Positions 44,378-53,308 of a stretch of 64,000 bases of DNA are shown in pieces (position 1 is the first letter of the stretch; every line of letters starts with the position of its first letter). The position numbers and the translations under genes were made by a program. The stretch is from JAGDZR01 sp049115695 (lineage in GTDB: Bacteria > Bacteroidota > Bacteroidia > Cytophagales > Cyclobacteriaceae). The stretch lies in NCBI GenBank assembly GCA_049115695.1, contig JAGDZR010000007.1:62001-126000 (forward strand), written 5' to 3'. Under the pieces are notes generated by a model that was not told where the DNA came from, searched no databases, and saw only the letters and a program-made list of their open reading frames with translations.

Positions 44378-47269
44378 TCACTTCACGAACCTAATCAACT
44401 CAAAGGCATTCAGCCAAACACCTTTTCCTTCTTCCTTGCTTCTTAAAGTCAAATCAATCGTCCCATCAACTTCCAACTCAAATTGAGCATAAGCAGCACC
44501 AGTTTGTGGTAACATGTTTCCTTCGGTAAGAGTTACCCCCTTCCTCATGGAATGACTTCCGGCATTGACAGCCACATCGATTGATTGAGCATATGGAATA
44601 TCAAATATCTTGATGGTCTTCAGCTTTTCCTTATTAGGATCCATTGAATCGGTATTGGACCTGGGTGCATGATGATAGGTCCTGAGCATGTACTTTCCTT
44701 CAGGAAGTCCTTCAAATTTCAAGGACAACCCTTTCGGGTCGACAGCCAGCACTCCCTCACCAATGATAAAACCATATTTTCCCATTACGTTCATCTCTCC
44801 CAACCACCGTAACACACCATCATCAGTGGTTGATAATTGAGCTGTGGCAGTTCCAAATCCATCAAGGTTGATAGTGGAGTTGGACGTTCCATCCGCTTCA
44901 TTCCATGCTGACCATCCAAATTGCAACAACTGATCAGGTGCTCCTATGTCCACTCTTGCAATATGCTGATCAACAAACGGTTTGGTAACAGGAATGCTTT
45001 CGTTTGCTGAAACAGATTTGAGGGTAATTTTTGGGCTTTTCAAACCTCTTGCAGAAGCAGTCAGGATAATATCTCCAGGGGTTAATCCAGCTTGAATCAA
45101 CACCGGGGCATTTCCTCTGTAAGGTTTAACTGGATTACTACCAATTCCTTCTTTATCTCCCACAATACTTGCAGGGCCTTTCACGTCAAATTTGATGTCG
45201 TGATTGGCATCTCCTATCACCTGGCCGCGAGCATCTACAATATATGCATATGCCTGCATGATGTCAGCACCATCAGCTTCCAACTCTCGATTTGCATCAT
45301 CGATTACCAGCTTGATCGTAGTTGGTTCTCCAAATGTGAATAGTGATTTACTGACGGATTCTCTCCCCTCTTCATAGCCGATAACCTGCAGCTCTCCATC
45401 CTCATACTCAATCGACTGAAAGGTAATAGGAGGACTATTCAAGGCCCGCCAATCTCCCGATAAGTCTGGTTTTTTTCTGGCGACAGATTTACCATTAAGT
45501 CTCAGCTCTACCTCGTCGGTATTGGTGTACACCACAATCTGATCTGTATCAGGAGTCCAGTCATTGTCAACATGAAGATAAGGTTCGTCCCTCAGCTCAG
45601 CTGGAAACCAAGGTGTAATGCCATATGGATGCCTAAAAACAGACATAATACCTCCAGGCCTTACCTTATCTGGCCATCTGTTATTTGCTGGATGAAAAGT
45701 ATAGTAGTCATGCGCATTCCAGGCGATGATTCCCGTAAGCATCGGATCACGTTTGTTGTCTGCAACAGACTTAACCCCTTCTCTTCCTTCCATCGCCAGC
45801 ATAGGCTCATGTCTGTTCCATTGCACCGGACCGTATATCATCTGTCCATAAATGTCCGTCAACCCTGATGTTTGCCAGCCAGTCCACCGACTACTTTGAG
45901 AAGCAGTCAGTCTGGTAGGATCTTCCTGCTTTACCGCCAGATGCATGCCAGGGACATAGCCTCTGTGATTGATACCGGCACCCCAAATGACAACAGAGGG
46001 ATGATTACGATGATTTCTCACCATAGTGCGAGCAGCCTTTTCCAAATTTTTAAACCACTCTTCATTGCCAATGGCAATCCATGTTGGCGCTTCTTCATAG
46101 ACCAGCAACCCTAGTTCATCGCAAGCCTCAATCAGTGCATTATCCTGCGGATAATGAGCTGTTCTAATCACATTGAATCCGAGCCTTTTGAATTGTTCCA
46201 CGTCCTTTCTATGAAGACTATTGGGCATAGCATCTCCAATGTAGCCATAGTGCTGGTGTCTGTTCGCACCAATCAACTCAATAGGTTGACCGTTTAATAG
46301 AAAACCTTCTCTTGGATGTTGTTCAAACTTTCTCAGACCTACTTTACACTCAACTGCATCTATCAACTTTCCATCTTGATAAATCGAAGTTTGAAGTCGA
46401 TACAGATATGGATCATCCGGCGACCAAAGTCGCAAATCATCTTCTAAACCACCAATCTGGGCGAAAAGATAACCCTCTCCGCCTCCGACATTTTTGCTAT
46501 TTTCCAATGCCAATACCACTAAATCATTGTGATCAATGAATCTTGTAATCAGTGTGATTTCTGCAGAGCTACTTGTTTCATTAAGTACATGTGTTTTGAT
46601 GTCCACCGTCGCATTTAAGTTGACGGGATCAACAGAAGGAGTAGTGAAGGATACACCATGATTCATGCCTTCCCAATTAAAAGTTGTTCTTGTTTGATTG
46701 GTAGTAACCTGATAGACATCCCGATAGAGTCCACCGAACTTGATATAATCAAACGGACCAGGATCTGGAGGTACGTCTTCTCGAATTCTATTATCAACCA
46801 AAACTGTAATTTGATTTTCTCCGTATTTCACGAAAGTGGAAATATCAAAGTGAAATGGGGTATACCCTCCAACACTATGTTGTCCAACGTGCTGGCCATT
46901 TACCCACAGATCAGTCACCTGGTGAGCACCTTCAAACTCGATAAACGTTTTCTTCTGCAGGTCATCAACAGATATAGTCCTGCGATACCAGCCAACATTC
47001 CTGTGAAAGGTTTCCTGCTTTTTGGTGTTGTCATGATCATTGAGATTGAGTGAGGCCAACTCCAAGGTATGTGGCAAATGGACAGTTTCCCATTCGCCAT
47101 CATTATAATCCGCGGGCCAAAACTGACCCTCTGGGCTACCCAGCTTGTATTTCCATCCCTGATTAATACTGACTTTAGATCTCGGTGATTGCTGAAATCC
47201 TTTGACTGATTGTGCTTGTGCTAGTCCAAACGCTAGCATACATAGGGTATAAACAAATGTTCTGATCAT
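44378..47269 (-). CDS. GH2-family protein with altered acid/base motif and C-terminal beta domain
   Basis: A 963-residue exported protein, starting at the ATG at 47269 (MIRTFVYTLCMLAFGLAQAQ signal; an upstream frame to 47308 lacks one). It has the GH2 sugar-binding domain (HRNVGWYRRTISV, FEGAHQVTDLWVNGQHVGQHSVGGYTPF), the immunoglobulin-like domain and the TIM barrel (IGANRHQHYGYIGDAMPNSL, LGFNVIRTAHYP). Where active GH2 enzymes have W-S-x-G-N-E, this one has VIWGAGINHRG (residues ~427-437), so the usual acid/base Glu is missing. A nucleophile-like Glu remains in LAMEGREG (~494). Residues ~770-963 form an extra beta-rich domain that may bind carbohydrate. Beta-galactosidase-like in origin; activity uncertain. 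Confidence 0.85.
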   Translation of the reverse strand: MIRTFVYTLCMLAFGLAQAQSVKGFQQSPRSKVSINQGWKYKLGSPEGQFWPADYNDGEWETVHLPHTLELASLNLNDHDNTKKQETFHRNVGWYRRTISVDDLQKKTFIEFEGAHQVTDLWVNGQHVGQHSVGGYTPFHFDISTFVKYGENQITVLVDNRIREDVPPDPGPFDYIKFGGLYRDVYQVTTNQTRTTFNWEGMNHGVSFTTPSVDPVNLNATVDIKTHVLNETSSSAEITLITRFIDHNDLVVLALENSKNVGGGEGYLFAQIGGLEDDLRLWSPDDPYLYRLQTSIYQDGKLIDAVECKVGLRKFEQHPREGFLLNGQPIELIGANRHQHYGYIGDAMPNSLHRKDVEQFKRLGFNVIRTAHYPQDNALIEACDELGLLVYEEAPTWIAIGNEEWFKNLEKAARTMVRNHRNHPSVVIWGAGINHRGYVPGMHLAVKQEDPTRLTASQSSRWTGWQTSGLTDIYGQMIYGPVQWNRHEPMLAMEGREGVKSVADNKRDPMLTGIIAWNAHDYYTFHPANNRWPDKVRPGGIMSVFRHPYGITPWFPAELRDEPYLHVDNDWTPDTDQIVVYTNTDEVELRLNGKSVARKKPDLSGDWRALNSPPITFQSIEYEDGELQVIGYEEGRESVSKSLFTFGEPTTIKLVIDDANRELEADGADIMQAYAYIVDARGQVIGDANHDIKFDVKGPASIVGDKEGIGSNPVKPYRGNAPVLIQAGLTPGDIILTASARGLKSPKITLKSVSANESIPVTKPFVDQHIARVDIGAPDQLLQFGWSAWNEADGTSNSTINLDGFGTATAQLSTTDDGVLRWLGEMNVMGKYGFIIGEGVLAVDPKGLSLKFEGLPEGKYMLRTYHHAPRSNTDSMDPNKEKLKTIKIFDIPYAQSIDVAVNAGSHSMRKGVTLTEGNMLPQTGAAYAQFELEVDGTIDLTLRSKEEGKGVWLNAFELIRFVK

Positions 47270-47512
47270 GAAATATATTCTTAATTCTTCATTGAAGATA
47301 GCCGTCATTTGTTGCTTAACTCAAGCAACCCATTGTCCCATATGAACGAGCGTCAATTAGGGAGAATTGGCTGAGTAGAGGAATCAGAACTGATATTAAG
47401 CTTTGCAAAATGCATTGCGCACGGGTTTAATCACCCTACCAATATCTTAGCTTCACATTACTTGAATATTTAGAGAGTAGATTTTTTGTTTCATACTACA
47501 TTTTTTAACATT

Positions 47513-47537
47513 AAAGCCCGCAAGCGGGCTTTTTTTT
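47513..47537 (+). terminator. terminator-like hairpin directly before the cytochrome gene
   Basis: AAAGCCCG (47513-47520) pairs perfectly with CGGGCTTT (47525-47532) over a CAAG loop, followed by Ts to 47537. No forward-strand gene ends upstream, and the next start codon is 8 bp further, so it may be an attenuator or the end of a small RNA. Confidence 0.7.
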
Positions 47538-47545
47538 AATTTATC

Positions 47546-48325
47546 GTGATAAGAAACTTACTACTGCTTACCGCACTTACCTTTTCGTGCAGCCAATCAT
47601 CATCCGAAAAACCAGTATCCGCACTGGACATCATCCTCAAAAACGACTGCCTTCACTGTCATGGAATTGAAGACAAAGTAATCGGCCCCTCTTATCTGGA
47701 AATATCAAGGCGATATACCTCATCTCCAACAGTCAAATCAGAGCTCATTTCAAAAATAAAAAATGGCGGTGGAGGCAAATGGTATGGAGGAGTAATGTCC
47801 AAACATCCCTTCCTAAAACAAGCTGAACTTAAAACATTAGTCAACTGGATATTATCAATTGATAATAGAAGAAATGAAGTGAATCAAAGACTTTCTTTTA
47901 CTGAAAATGAAGGAGCTGCAAATATGCAGGTACTGCAATATGAAAGAAGGCCAAGAAATTTTTCCAAGCTTGATGAATCCATTGTTCAAATATTCAGTCG
48001 CAAGGCCAATTCACTAGCTCTGCTTGGCGACTCAGCTTTTGAACATATCCCCACCAAAGCTCTCTTAAAATTTGAGGGTTCCATAACGATAGATGAACCA
48101 GCCAAGTACTTTTTCAGACTTTTGAAAACCGGACAAGGCGAGCTTCATTTAAACCAAAAAACTATCATCAGGAAAGATGCAGAAGACCATGAGTTATCTA
48201 TTGACCTAGCAGCCGGCACTCATAAACTGTCAGTTTTCTACCTGCCCACTTACAAAGACGACACGCTTGCGCTTAGCTGGATCGCTCCAGGAATGGAGTA
48301 CTATGAAAACATCCGGTTCGACTGA
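47546..48325 (+). CDS. cytochrome c lipoprotein with PA14-like domain
   Basis: A 259-residue protein starting at GTG 47546, the only sensible start, with lipoprotein signal MIRNLLLLTALTFSC (Cys15). The haem-binding motif CLHCH is at residues 35-39, followed by IGPSYLEISRRY, and GGVMSKHPFL probably supplies the methionine ligand, so residues ~25-110 are a class I cytochrome c. Residues ~140-259 look like a PA14-type beta domain (PTKALLKFEGSITIDEPAKYFFRLLKTGQGELHL, GTHKLSVFYLP). Cytochrome-PA14 fusions accompany carbohydrate loci and sugar dehydrogenases in Bacteroidota; here no dehydrogenase is adjacent. A strong terminator-like hairpin lies just upstream. Confidence 0.85.
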   Translation: MIRNLLLLTALTFSCSQSSSEKPVSALDIILKNDCLHCHGIEDKVIGPSYLEISRRYTSSPTVKSELISKIKNGGGGKWYGGVMSKHPFLKQAELKTLVNWILSIDNRRNEVNQRLSFTENEGAANMQVLQYERRPRNFSKLDESIVQIFSRKANSLALLGDSAFEHIPTKALLKFEGSITIDEPAKYFFRLLKTGQGELHLNQKTIIRKDAEDHELSIDLAAGTHKLSVFYLPTYKDDTLALSWIAPGMEYYENIRFD

Positions 48326-48379
48326 ATACAAAACATTCCACTTCCTTTTGCATTTTGATTACATCAAATTTTAAAAGAC

Positions 48380-51300
48380 TTATTTGAACAACCAAATCAG
48401 GGGCGTATCGTCATTTCTGGTAATTAATACCTTATCACCATCCAAACGATCGAGTGACCTCACCTCTCCGGTCACTATCAATCCTGATTTTGTGGGACTT
48501 ACTGCTTCAAAGACTCCATCCCCTTTATTTTCTAAAATCAGTCCGACACTTGCATCGTTCCTGGGTGTTTCAACCTCAGATCCCAGTAGATTCCCAGCGA
48601 TTAATAAATCTGGTCGTTCGTCATTATTGAAATCAACAGAAAGTATGTCTTCAATGGTTGAGAGTTGAGCCATTCTAGGTAAATCAACTGCTCGAAAAGT
48701 ACCTCCTTCATTGATGAACACTTTACTGGCAAACGTGTGTGCCGTGTATTGCAATGAAGACTCCAGCATGAAATCACCATATATTTCCTCAAGGGATGCA
48801 TCTGCAAAAGATTCATATGTCTCAAAACGCCTTGCTATAGCTGGTACTTGTTGAGATGAGCATTCCCTACCTCTTAATGGTAACTTTTTGCCCTTCTTTT
48901 CATAACTCAATACAATATCTGACGTGCCATTCTCATCAAAATCTGTTGCGTAAACAGAGAATGGTCGTTCTTGTCCTGTTTTGTATTTGTAATTCAAACC
49001 AAGATTTCCTGCAACAATATCAAGATCACCGTCCGAATCGATATCCAACACCTTCAACGCTCTCCACCAACCGTTGGTTTGAGTAAGTCCAAACTCATCG
49101 GTACGATCAACAAAGGCCCCATTTTGATAAGAGAATACGTTGATCGCCATCCATTCTCCTGTAACAATCAATTCATTCTCACCATTTTCATCCAAATCCA
49201 CCCAATCTGCTGCTGTCACCAGCCCTATATTGCTTAGTGGTGACATCACGTCTGTCGAAACGAGTATGTAGTTCAAATCAGTATCTGTCCCACCTCTATT
49301 TTCAAGAAAGAAAGAATTGGGAGGATAAGGATATTGTCCAGGTTGAATTCTTCCACCCAAATACAAGTCCAAATCACCATCTTCATCAAAATCCATTGGA
49401 AGCACAACCTCTCCACTTGTTGCAGGAGCTGGAAGGTTATTTGACTTCTCAAATTGCCCATCAACATTGACATACAATCTATCCTGATACCATTTATTTC
49501 CTAATGTTGGGTCGTTTCCACCACTTACAACATAAAGATCCAGATCTCCATCTCCATCTAGATCACTCAAAATGCTACCTGTATCTTCATACAGACTATC
49601 CAATTCCCATGGACCTGAAAGAGATTCATACCCATCTTCTTTGGCTGTCAACATTTTGGCCACACCACCTTTTGCATTACCAATGAATATATCTGAACGG
49701 CCATCACCATTCACATCTCCTATTGAAACCCCTGGACCAAATTCCGAATTCCGATGTGGAAGAAGTGGCTCATTTATAAAATCGTCAAATTCATCTTCTG
49801 TGTGTCGAAATGGTATTTCAGCTATTTTCTTTTCAAGTTGACTTGAAACAATACTGGTTTGATCCAATTTGTTTCCTTCATAAAATACCTCTATCAGCTG
49901 ATTGGATGCTTGATTGGTCAACTCCGACACTATGCCATCTGGCCAGCGAACTTTGATTTGCTCTGCCCTATCAGTGGTCCCCAATCCAAAATGCAGAATT
50001 GGATCAACCGATGACTGAAAACCTCTCGTAAGTGTTTGCTCTGTAAACTGAGTTTTGTTGCGTGTTACTATCGACACCCTTGCTCCAATTCCCAATGGAT
50101 TTCTTGGTGGTCCAACCAGTTTTATTTTTAGATAGGTCTGATTTGATATATTGTTGTTTTGATAAATGGATGCTGGTGAATTGATGTTGTTAATGATCAG
50201 ATCAAGATCCCCATCATTATCCAGGTCAGCATATGCCATGCCATTTGAAAACCCCTTCTCATCCAACCCCCAATTGACTGTCTGATCTGTGAACTCTAAA
50301 TCTCCCTGGTTCTCAAACACATAGTTACTCAATGGTGTACTTGGCAACTGTGTATAATCGAATGCTGATCCAAAAAAACTTGCATTGTCAAATTGAACAT
50401 TTACATCATTGTTGTTGACATCTCGCAATATCCCATTTGTAATAAATGCATCTCTCTCACCATTATTGGTAAAATCCGCGAACAATACGCTCCAACTCCA
50501 GTCAGTAGTCGCCATTCCCGCGATCCTTGATACGTCACTAAAAAATGGCGTATTTCCACGATTACCATTATTGAGCTGGATAGCATTTTGCATGTATTGA
50601 TAATGAAAGCCCATTTCCACTCCCTGAAAAAAACTCTCCGGCCTCATGCTCGCCATATTGGTCTTAGATCTCTTGTGATCTGATGGCGTCATATCTACCT
50701 GAGCCAAATCCACCCATCCATCATTATTGAAGTCCACTGCATCCAGTCCCATACCAAACATTGCAGTATGTCCTGTTGATTCTTTCAGCACCTCTTGAAA
50801 GGTACCGTCTCCTTGATTGAGGTAAAAGTAGTCAGGTACGTTAAAGTCATTGGATAGATAAAGGTCAGTGTTACCATCATTGTTGAGATCAGCGGCAACC
50901 AGCCCAAGTGTCAATCCGAAATTTTGAACACCAGCTTCAGCAGTTACATCCTCAAACTTCCCTTTTCCTGTGTTTTTATAAAGATGACCTGAATTTTGAG
51001 GGAGATTCTCCTTCATCAGGTCGTAGTAATACCTATTACCCTGGCTCACATTTACCTGGGGATAATTAGCGACAAATAGATCAAGTAATCCGTCTTGATC
51101 AAAATCAATAGGTGTTGCTTGGATAGAAGCAGTAGCATCAGCCAATCCATAAATAGCTGCCTGTTCTGTAAAGGTGTTGTTCTTGTTGTTGACCAATAGC
51201 TGATTAACGGGCTTCTGATAAATTCCAGATACTGACAAATAAATATCTAGCCAGCCATCATGATTTACATCCAGCATGGTCACTCCGGTGTACCATCGTT

Positions 51301-51628
51301 CATCCCCCAGCACACCAGCTGATGTACTAATGTCTTCAAATTTCAAATTGCCCTTGTTGAGATAAAGTCTATTTTCCGTGGCATTTCCTGTGAAGAATAT
51401 ATCGGACAATCCATCATTGTTGATATCTCCTACTGCTACTCCGCCTCCCATGTACATATAGGGAAATGTGTAGTAGTTTAAGGTGTCGTTTTCAATAATC
51501 TGATTATTGAACGATATGCCTGACTGATCAACACCTATTTTCTCAAATTGCTGTGTACGTAAATTGGATGATTGCTGACATGCAATCAACGTCATCCAGG
51601 CAACTAATATGGTTAATGTATTTTTCAA
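48380..51628 (-). CDS. VCBS/FG-GAP repeat lipoprotein with ASPIC/UnbV domain
   Basis: A 1082-residue surface lipoprotein. It starts at a TTG (51628) because no ATG gives a signal; from there KNTLTILVAWMTLIAC is a lipoprotein signal with Cys17. The chain has many FG-GAP/VCBS calcium-type repeats (GDINNDGLSDIFFTGN, DVNHDGWLDIYLSVSG, DLDNDGDLDLIINNI, DFDEDGDLDLYLGGR), which form two beta-propellers. The ASPIC/UnbV segment is about residues 490-570 (LGIGARVSIVTRNKTQFTEQTLTRGFQSSVDPILHFGLG, VRWPDGIVSELTN). Such proteins often sit beside SusC/SusD pairs and probably bind ligand at the cell surface. A terminator separates it from susD. Confidence 0.93.
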   Translation of the reverse strand: MKNTLTILVAWMTLIACQQSSNLRTQQFEKIGVDQSGISFNNQIIENDTLNYYTFPYMYMGGGVAVGDINNDGLSDIFFTGNATENRLYLNKGNLKFEDISTSAGVLGDERWYTGVTMLDVNHDGWLDIYLSVSGIYQKPVNQLLVNNKNNTFTEQAAIYGLADATASIQATPIDFDQDGLLDLFVANYPQVNVSQGNRYYYDLMKENLPQNSGHLYKNTGKGKFEDVTAEAGVQNFGLTLGLVAADLNNDGNTDLYLSNDFNVPDYFYLNQGDGTFQEVLKESTGHTAMFGMGLDAVDFNNDGWVDLAQVDMTPSDHKRSKTNMASMRPESFFQGVEMGFHYQYMQNAIQLNNGNRGNTPFFSDVSRIAGMATTDWSWSVLFADFTNNGERDAFITNGILRDVNNNDVNVQFDNASFFGSAFDYTQLPSTPLSNYVFENQGDLEFTDQTVNWGLDEKGFSNGMAYADLDNDGDLDLIINNINSPASIYQNNNISNQTYLKIKLVGPPRNPLGIGARVSIVTRNKTQFTEQTLTRGFQSSVDPILHFGLGTTDRAEQIKVRWPDGIVSELTNQASNQLIEVFYEGNKLDQTSIVSSQLEKKIAEIPFRHTEDEFDDFINEPLLPHRNSEFGPGVSIGDVNGDGRSDIFIGNAKGGVAKMLTAKEDGYESLSGPWELDSLYEDTGSILSDLDGDGDLDLYVVSGGNDPTLGNKWYQDRLYVNVDGQFEKSNNLPAPATSGEVVLPMDFDEDGDLDLYLGGRIQPGQYPYPPNSFFLENRGGTDTDLNYILVSTDVMSPLSNIGLVTAADWVDLDENGENELIVTGEWMAINVFSYQNGAFVDRTDEFGLTQTNGWWRALKVLDIDSDGDLDIVAGNLGLNYKYKTGQERPFSVYATDFDENGTSDIVLSYEKKGKKLPLRGRECSSQQVPAIARRFETYESFADASLEEIYGDFMLESSLQYTAHTFASKVFINEGGTFRAVDLPRMAQLSTIEDILSVDFNNDERPDLLIAGNLLGSEVETPRNDASVGLILENKGDGVFEAVSPTKSGLIVTGEVRSLDRLDGDKVLITRNDDTPLIWLFK

Positions 51629-51640
51629 TTCTATTGACTA

Positions 51641-51679
51641 AAAAAGAAGCTGTTGCCCCCCTAAGACAGCAACAGCTTC
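51641..51679 (-). terminator. intrinsic terminator after susD
   Basis: A perfect 11-bp stem (GAAGCTGTTGC at 51646-51656 with GCAACAGCTTC at 51669-51679) is followed on the reverse strand by TTTTT (51641-51645). It ends the susC-susD transcript 13 bp before the TTG start of the VCBS gene, or lowers its expression. Confidence 0.8.
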
Positions 51680-51703
51680 AAGTATGAAGAAGAATTTACT
51701 TTA

Positions 51704-53290
51704 TTATAGTGACTCCCATCCTTGATTTTGAACAAACACATCACTGTTGTTCATCTCGTTGGTTGGGATTCCAATATACTCTCTACCAGGGCGATAAGCC
51801 GCTACACCGCCACTTTCACTCTTAATGCCAGGTGTATCCACTATTCTCTCTTTAACCATTCCCCATCTAAGCAAGTCATAGTATCGAGTTCTTTCCAGTG
51901 AAAGTTCTTTCACTCTTTCGTCCATAATGTCTTGCATAGTAATAGCTGTTAATGCAGGCATGTCTACTCTCGCTCTCACTCTATTGACAGAAGCCAATGC
52001 AGCAGCAGACGAACCATTCAACATGAACTCAGCCTCCGCATGCATCAGTAATACATCTGCAAATCTCAACAATCGCAGATTATTACCTGACCTATGCCAT
52101 CCACCTTCACTAGCACTTCCGTAACCCACCTCAAAATCCAGGTGCTTGGTTACAAAAATTCTATCGTCTGAATCTCCCCATGCTTCATCGTAAGTCTGTC
52201 CTTGATAATAACTTGTCTTAAGATAATCTCCCTGATACAAGGTAGAATCGGTTGTGTTGTCCCATAGTAATGTAGACCAAGCTCTCGGATCAATCTCCCC
52301 ATTTACAGTTTGCTCATCCAAAAACAAATCCAATGCCCATTGATTGATTCTTAATCCATCCTGTCCTCCAAAAGGCCTAGTGGTCAAATCCTGATGAAAG
52401 GCTGCACCTGCACCATGATTTGCACAGTCAGCACACCATCCACCCTGTCCATCATCAGCATTCTTCATTTGAACTTCGAAAAGCGACTCCATATTGTTTT
52501 CTGTGGCTTCTCTGAAGTTATCACGATAGTCAGGCATTAAGTCAACAGATCCATCTGCGATCACCTTGTCAAATTCAGCCTTCGCTAAGCCATACTCTTC
52601 CATATACAAATACGCCTTACCAAGCATAGCTGTCGCAGAAACATTTCTCGCACGTCCTTTATCCTCATCTGACCATGACGCTGGTAGCAAGTTTTGAGCC
52701 TGCTGAAGATCTGACACTATTTGCGCATAAACTTCACTAGGATCAGCTTGAGGAACAGCTCTTGGATCTTCTATCTGTCCAGCAGGCACCAATACCAATG
52801 GAACATTCCTCCAATAGTTCACCAGGTTGAAATAGTTCAATGCCCTGATAAAATATGCTTCACCTAATATGGCATCTTTCTCCGCATCGTCCATCTCTAT
52901 ACTCGGCACCCAAAACAGCACTTCGTTTGCTCTGGAAACACCTTTGTACATGGCAGACCAAACCCATCTGGCACCATTACTTGCAGGGTCAGCGTTGAAG
53001 TTACCAGCAGCCGTTCTTTCTGAAATGGCATAACCATTCACCAAATCATCTCTATAATCCGAGAGAAAAATCTCGAATCTTGAGTAATACCAAATATCAT
53101 TGAATGGTGCATAGGCACCCATGATGCCTTTCTTGGCATCTTCCGCGCTATTCCAAAAGTTGGTTGGAGCCAACGCGTTTGGATTTGTCTGATCGAGCAG
53201 CTCATCCTCGTCGCATGCAGTGATCATTCCGAAAACCAGCACTAACATGCCAATGAATGACTTATAAGTCTTATCAAATTTCATTTTCAT
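51704..53290 (-). CDS. SusD/RagB-family glycan-binding outer-membrane lipoprotein
   Basis: A 528-residue SusD-like protein, the lid of a SusC transporter. The N-terminus (SFIGMLVLVFGMITAC) is a lipoprotein signal with Cys26. The TPR-rich SusD fold is shown by DQTNPNALAPTNFWNSAEDAKKGIMGAYAPF, YFIRALNYFNLVNYWRNVPLVL, GKAYLYMEEYGLAKAEFDKVI, and the C-terminal LRLLRFADVLLMHAEAEF and LSLERTRYYDLLRWGMV segments. It lies 18 bp downstream of susC. Glycan specificity cannot be read from the sequence. Confidence 0.96.
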   Translation of the reverse strand: MKMKFDKTYKSFIGMLVLVFGMITACDEDELLDQTNPNALAPTNFWNSAEDAKKGIMGAYAPFNDIWYYSRFEIFLSDYRDDLVNGYAISERTAAGNFNADPASNGARWVWSAMYKGVSRANEVLFWVPSIEMDDAEKDAILGEAYFIRALNYFNLVNYWRNVPLVLVPAGQIEDPRAVPQADPSEVYAQIVSDLQQAQNLLPASWSDEDKGRARNVSATAMLGKAYLYMEEYGLAKAEFDKVIADGSVDLMPDYRDNFREATENNMESLFEVQMKNADDGQGGWCADCANHGAGAAFHQDLTTRPFGGQDGLRINQWALDLFLDEQTVNGEIDPRAWSTLLWDNTTDSTLYQGDYLKTSYYQGQTYDEAWGDSDDRIFVTKHLDFEVGYGSASEGGWHRSGNNLRLLRFADVLLMHAEAEFMLNGSSAAALASVNRVRARVDMPALTAITMQDIMDERVKELSLERTRYYDLLRWGMVKERIVDTPGIKSESGGVAAYRPGREYIGIPTNEMNNSDVFVQNQGWESL

Positions 53291-53308
53291 TTCTTTTTCG
53301 TTCTGTTA

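Noticed and set aside
46658..47053. 131-codon forward frame inside the GH2 gene
   Set aside because: It is antisense to a strongly supported GH2 coding region; the same holds for the long antisense frames at 27236-27586, 38806-39177 and 41372-41821.
49237..50600. CRISPR-like or tandem DNA repeats in the VCBS gene
   Set aside because: The repetition is at protein level (FG-GAP units of Asp/Gly-rich loops) with variable codons and spacing; there are no identical DNA repeats with spacers.
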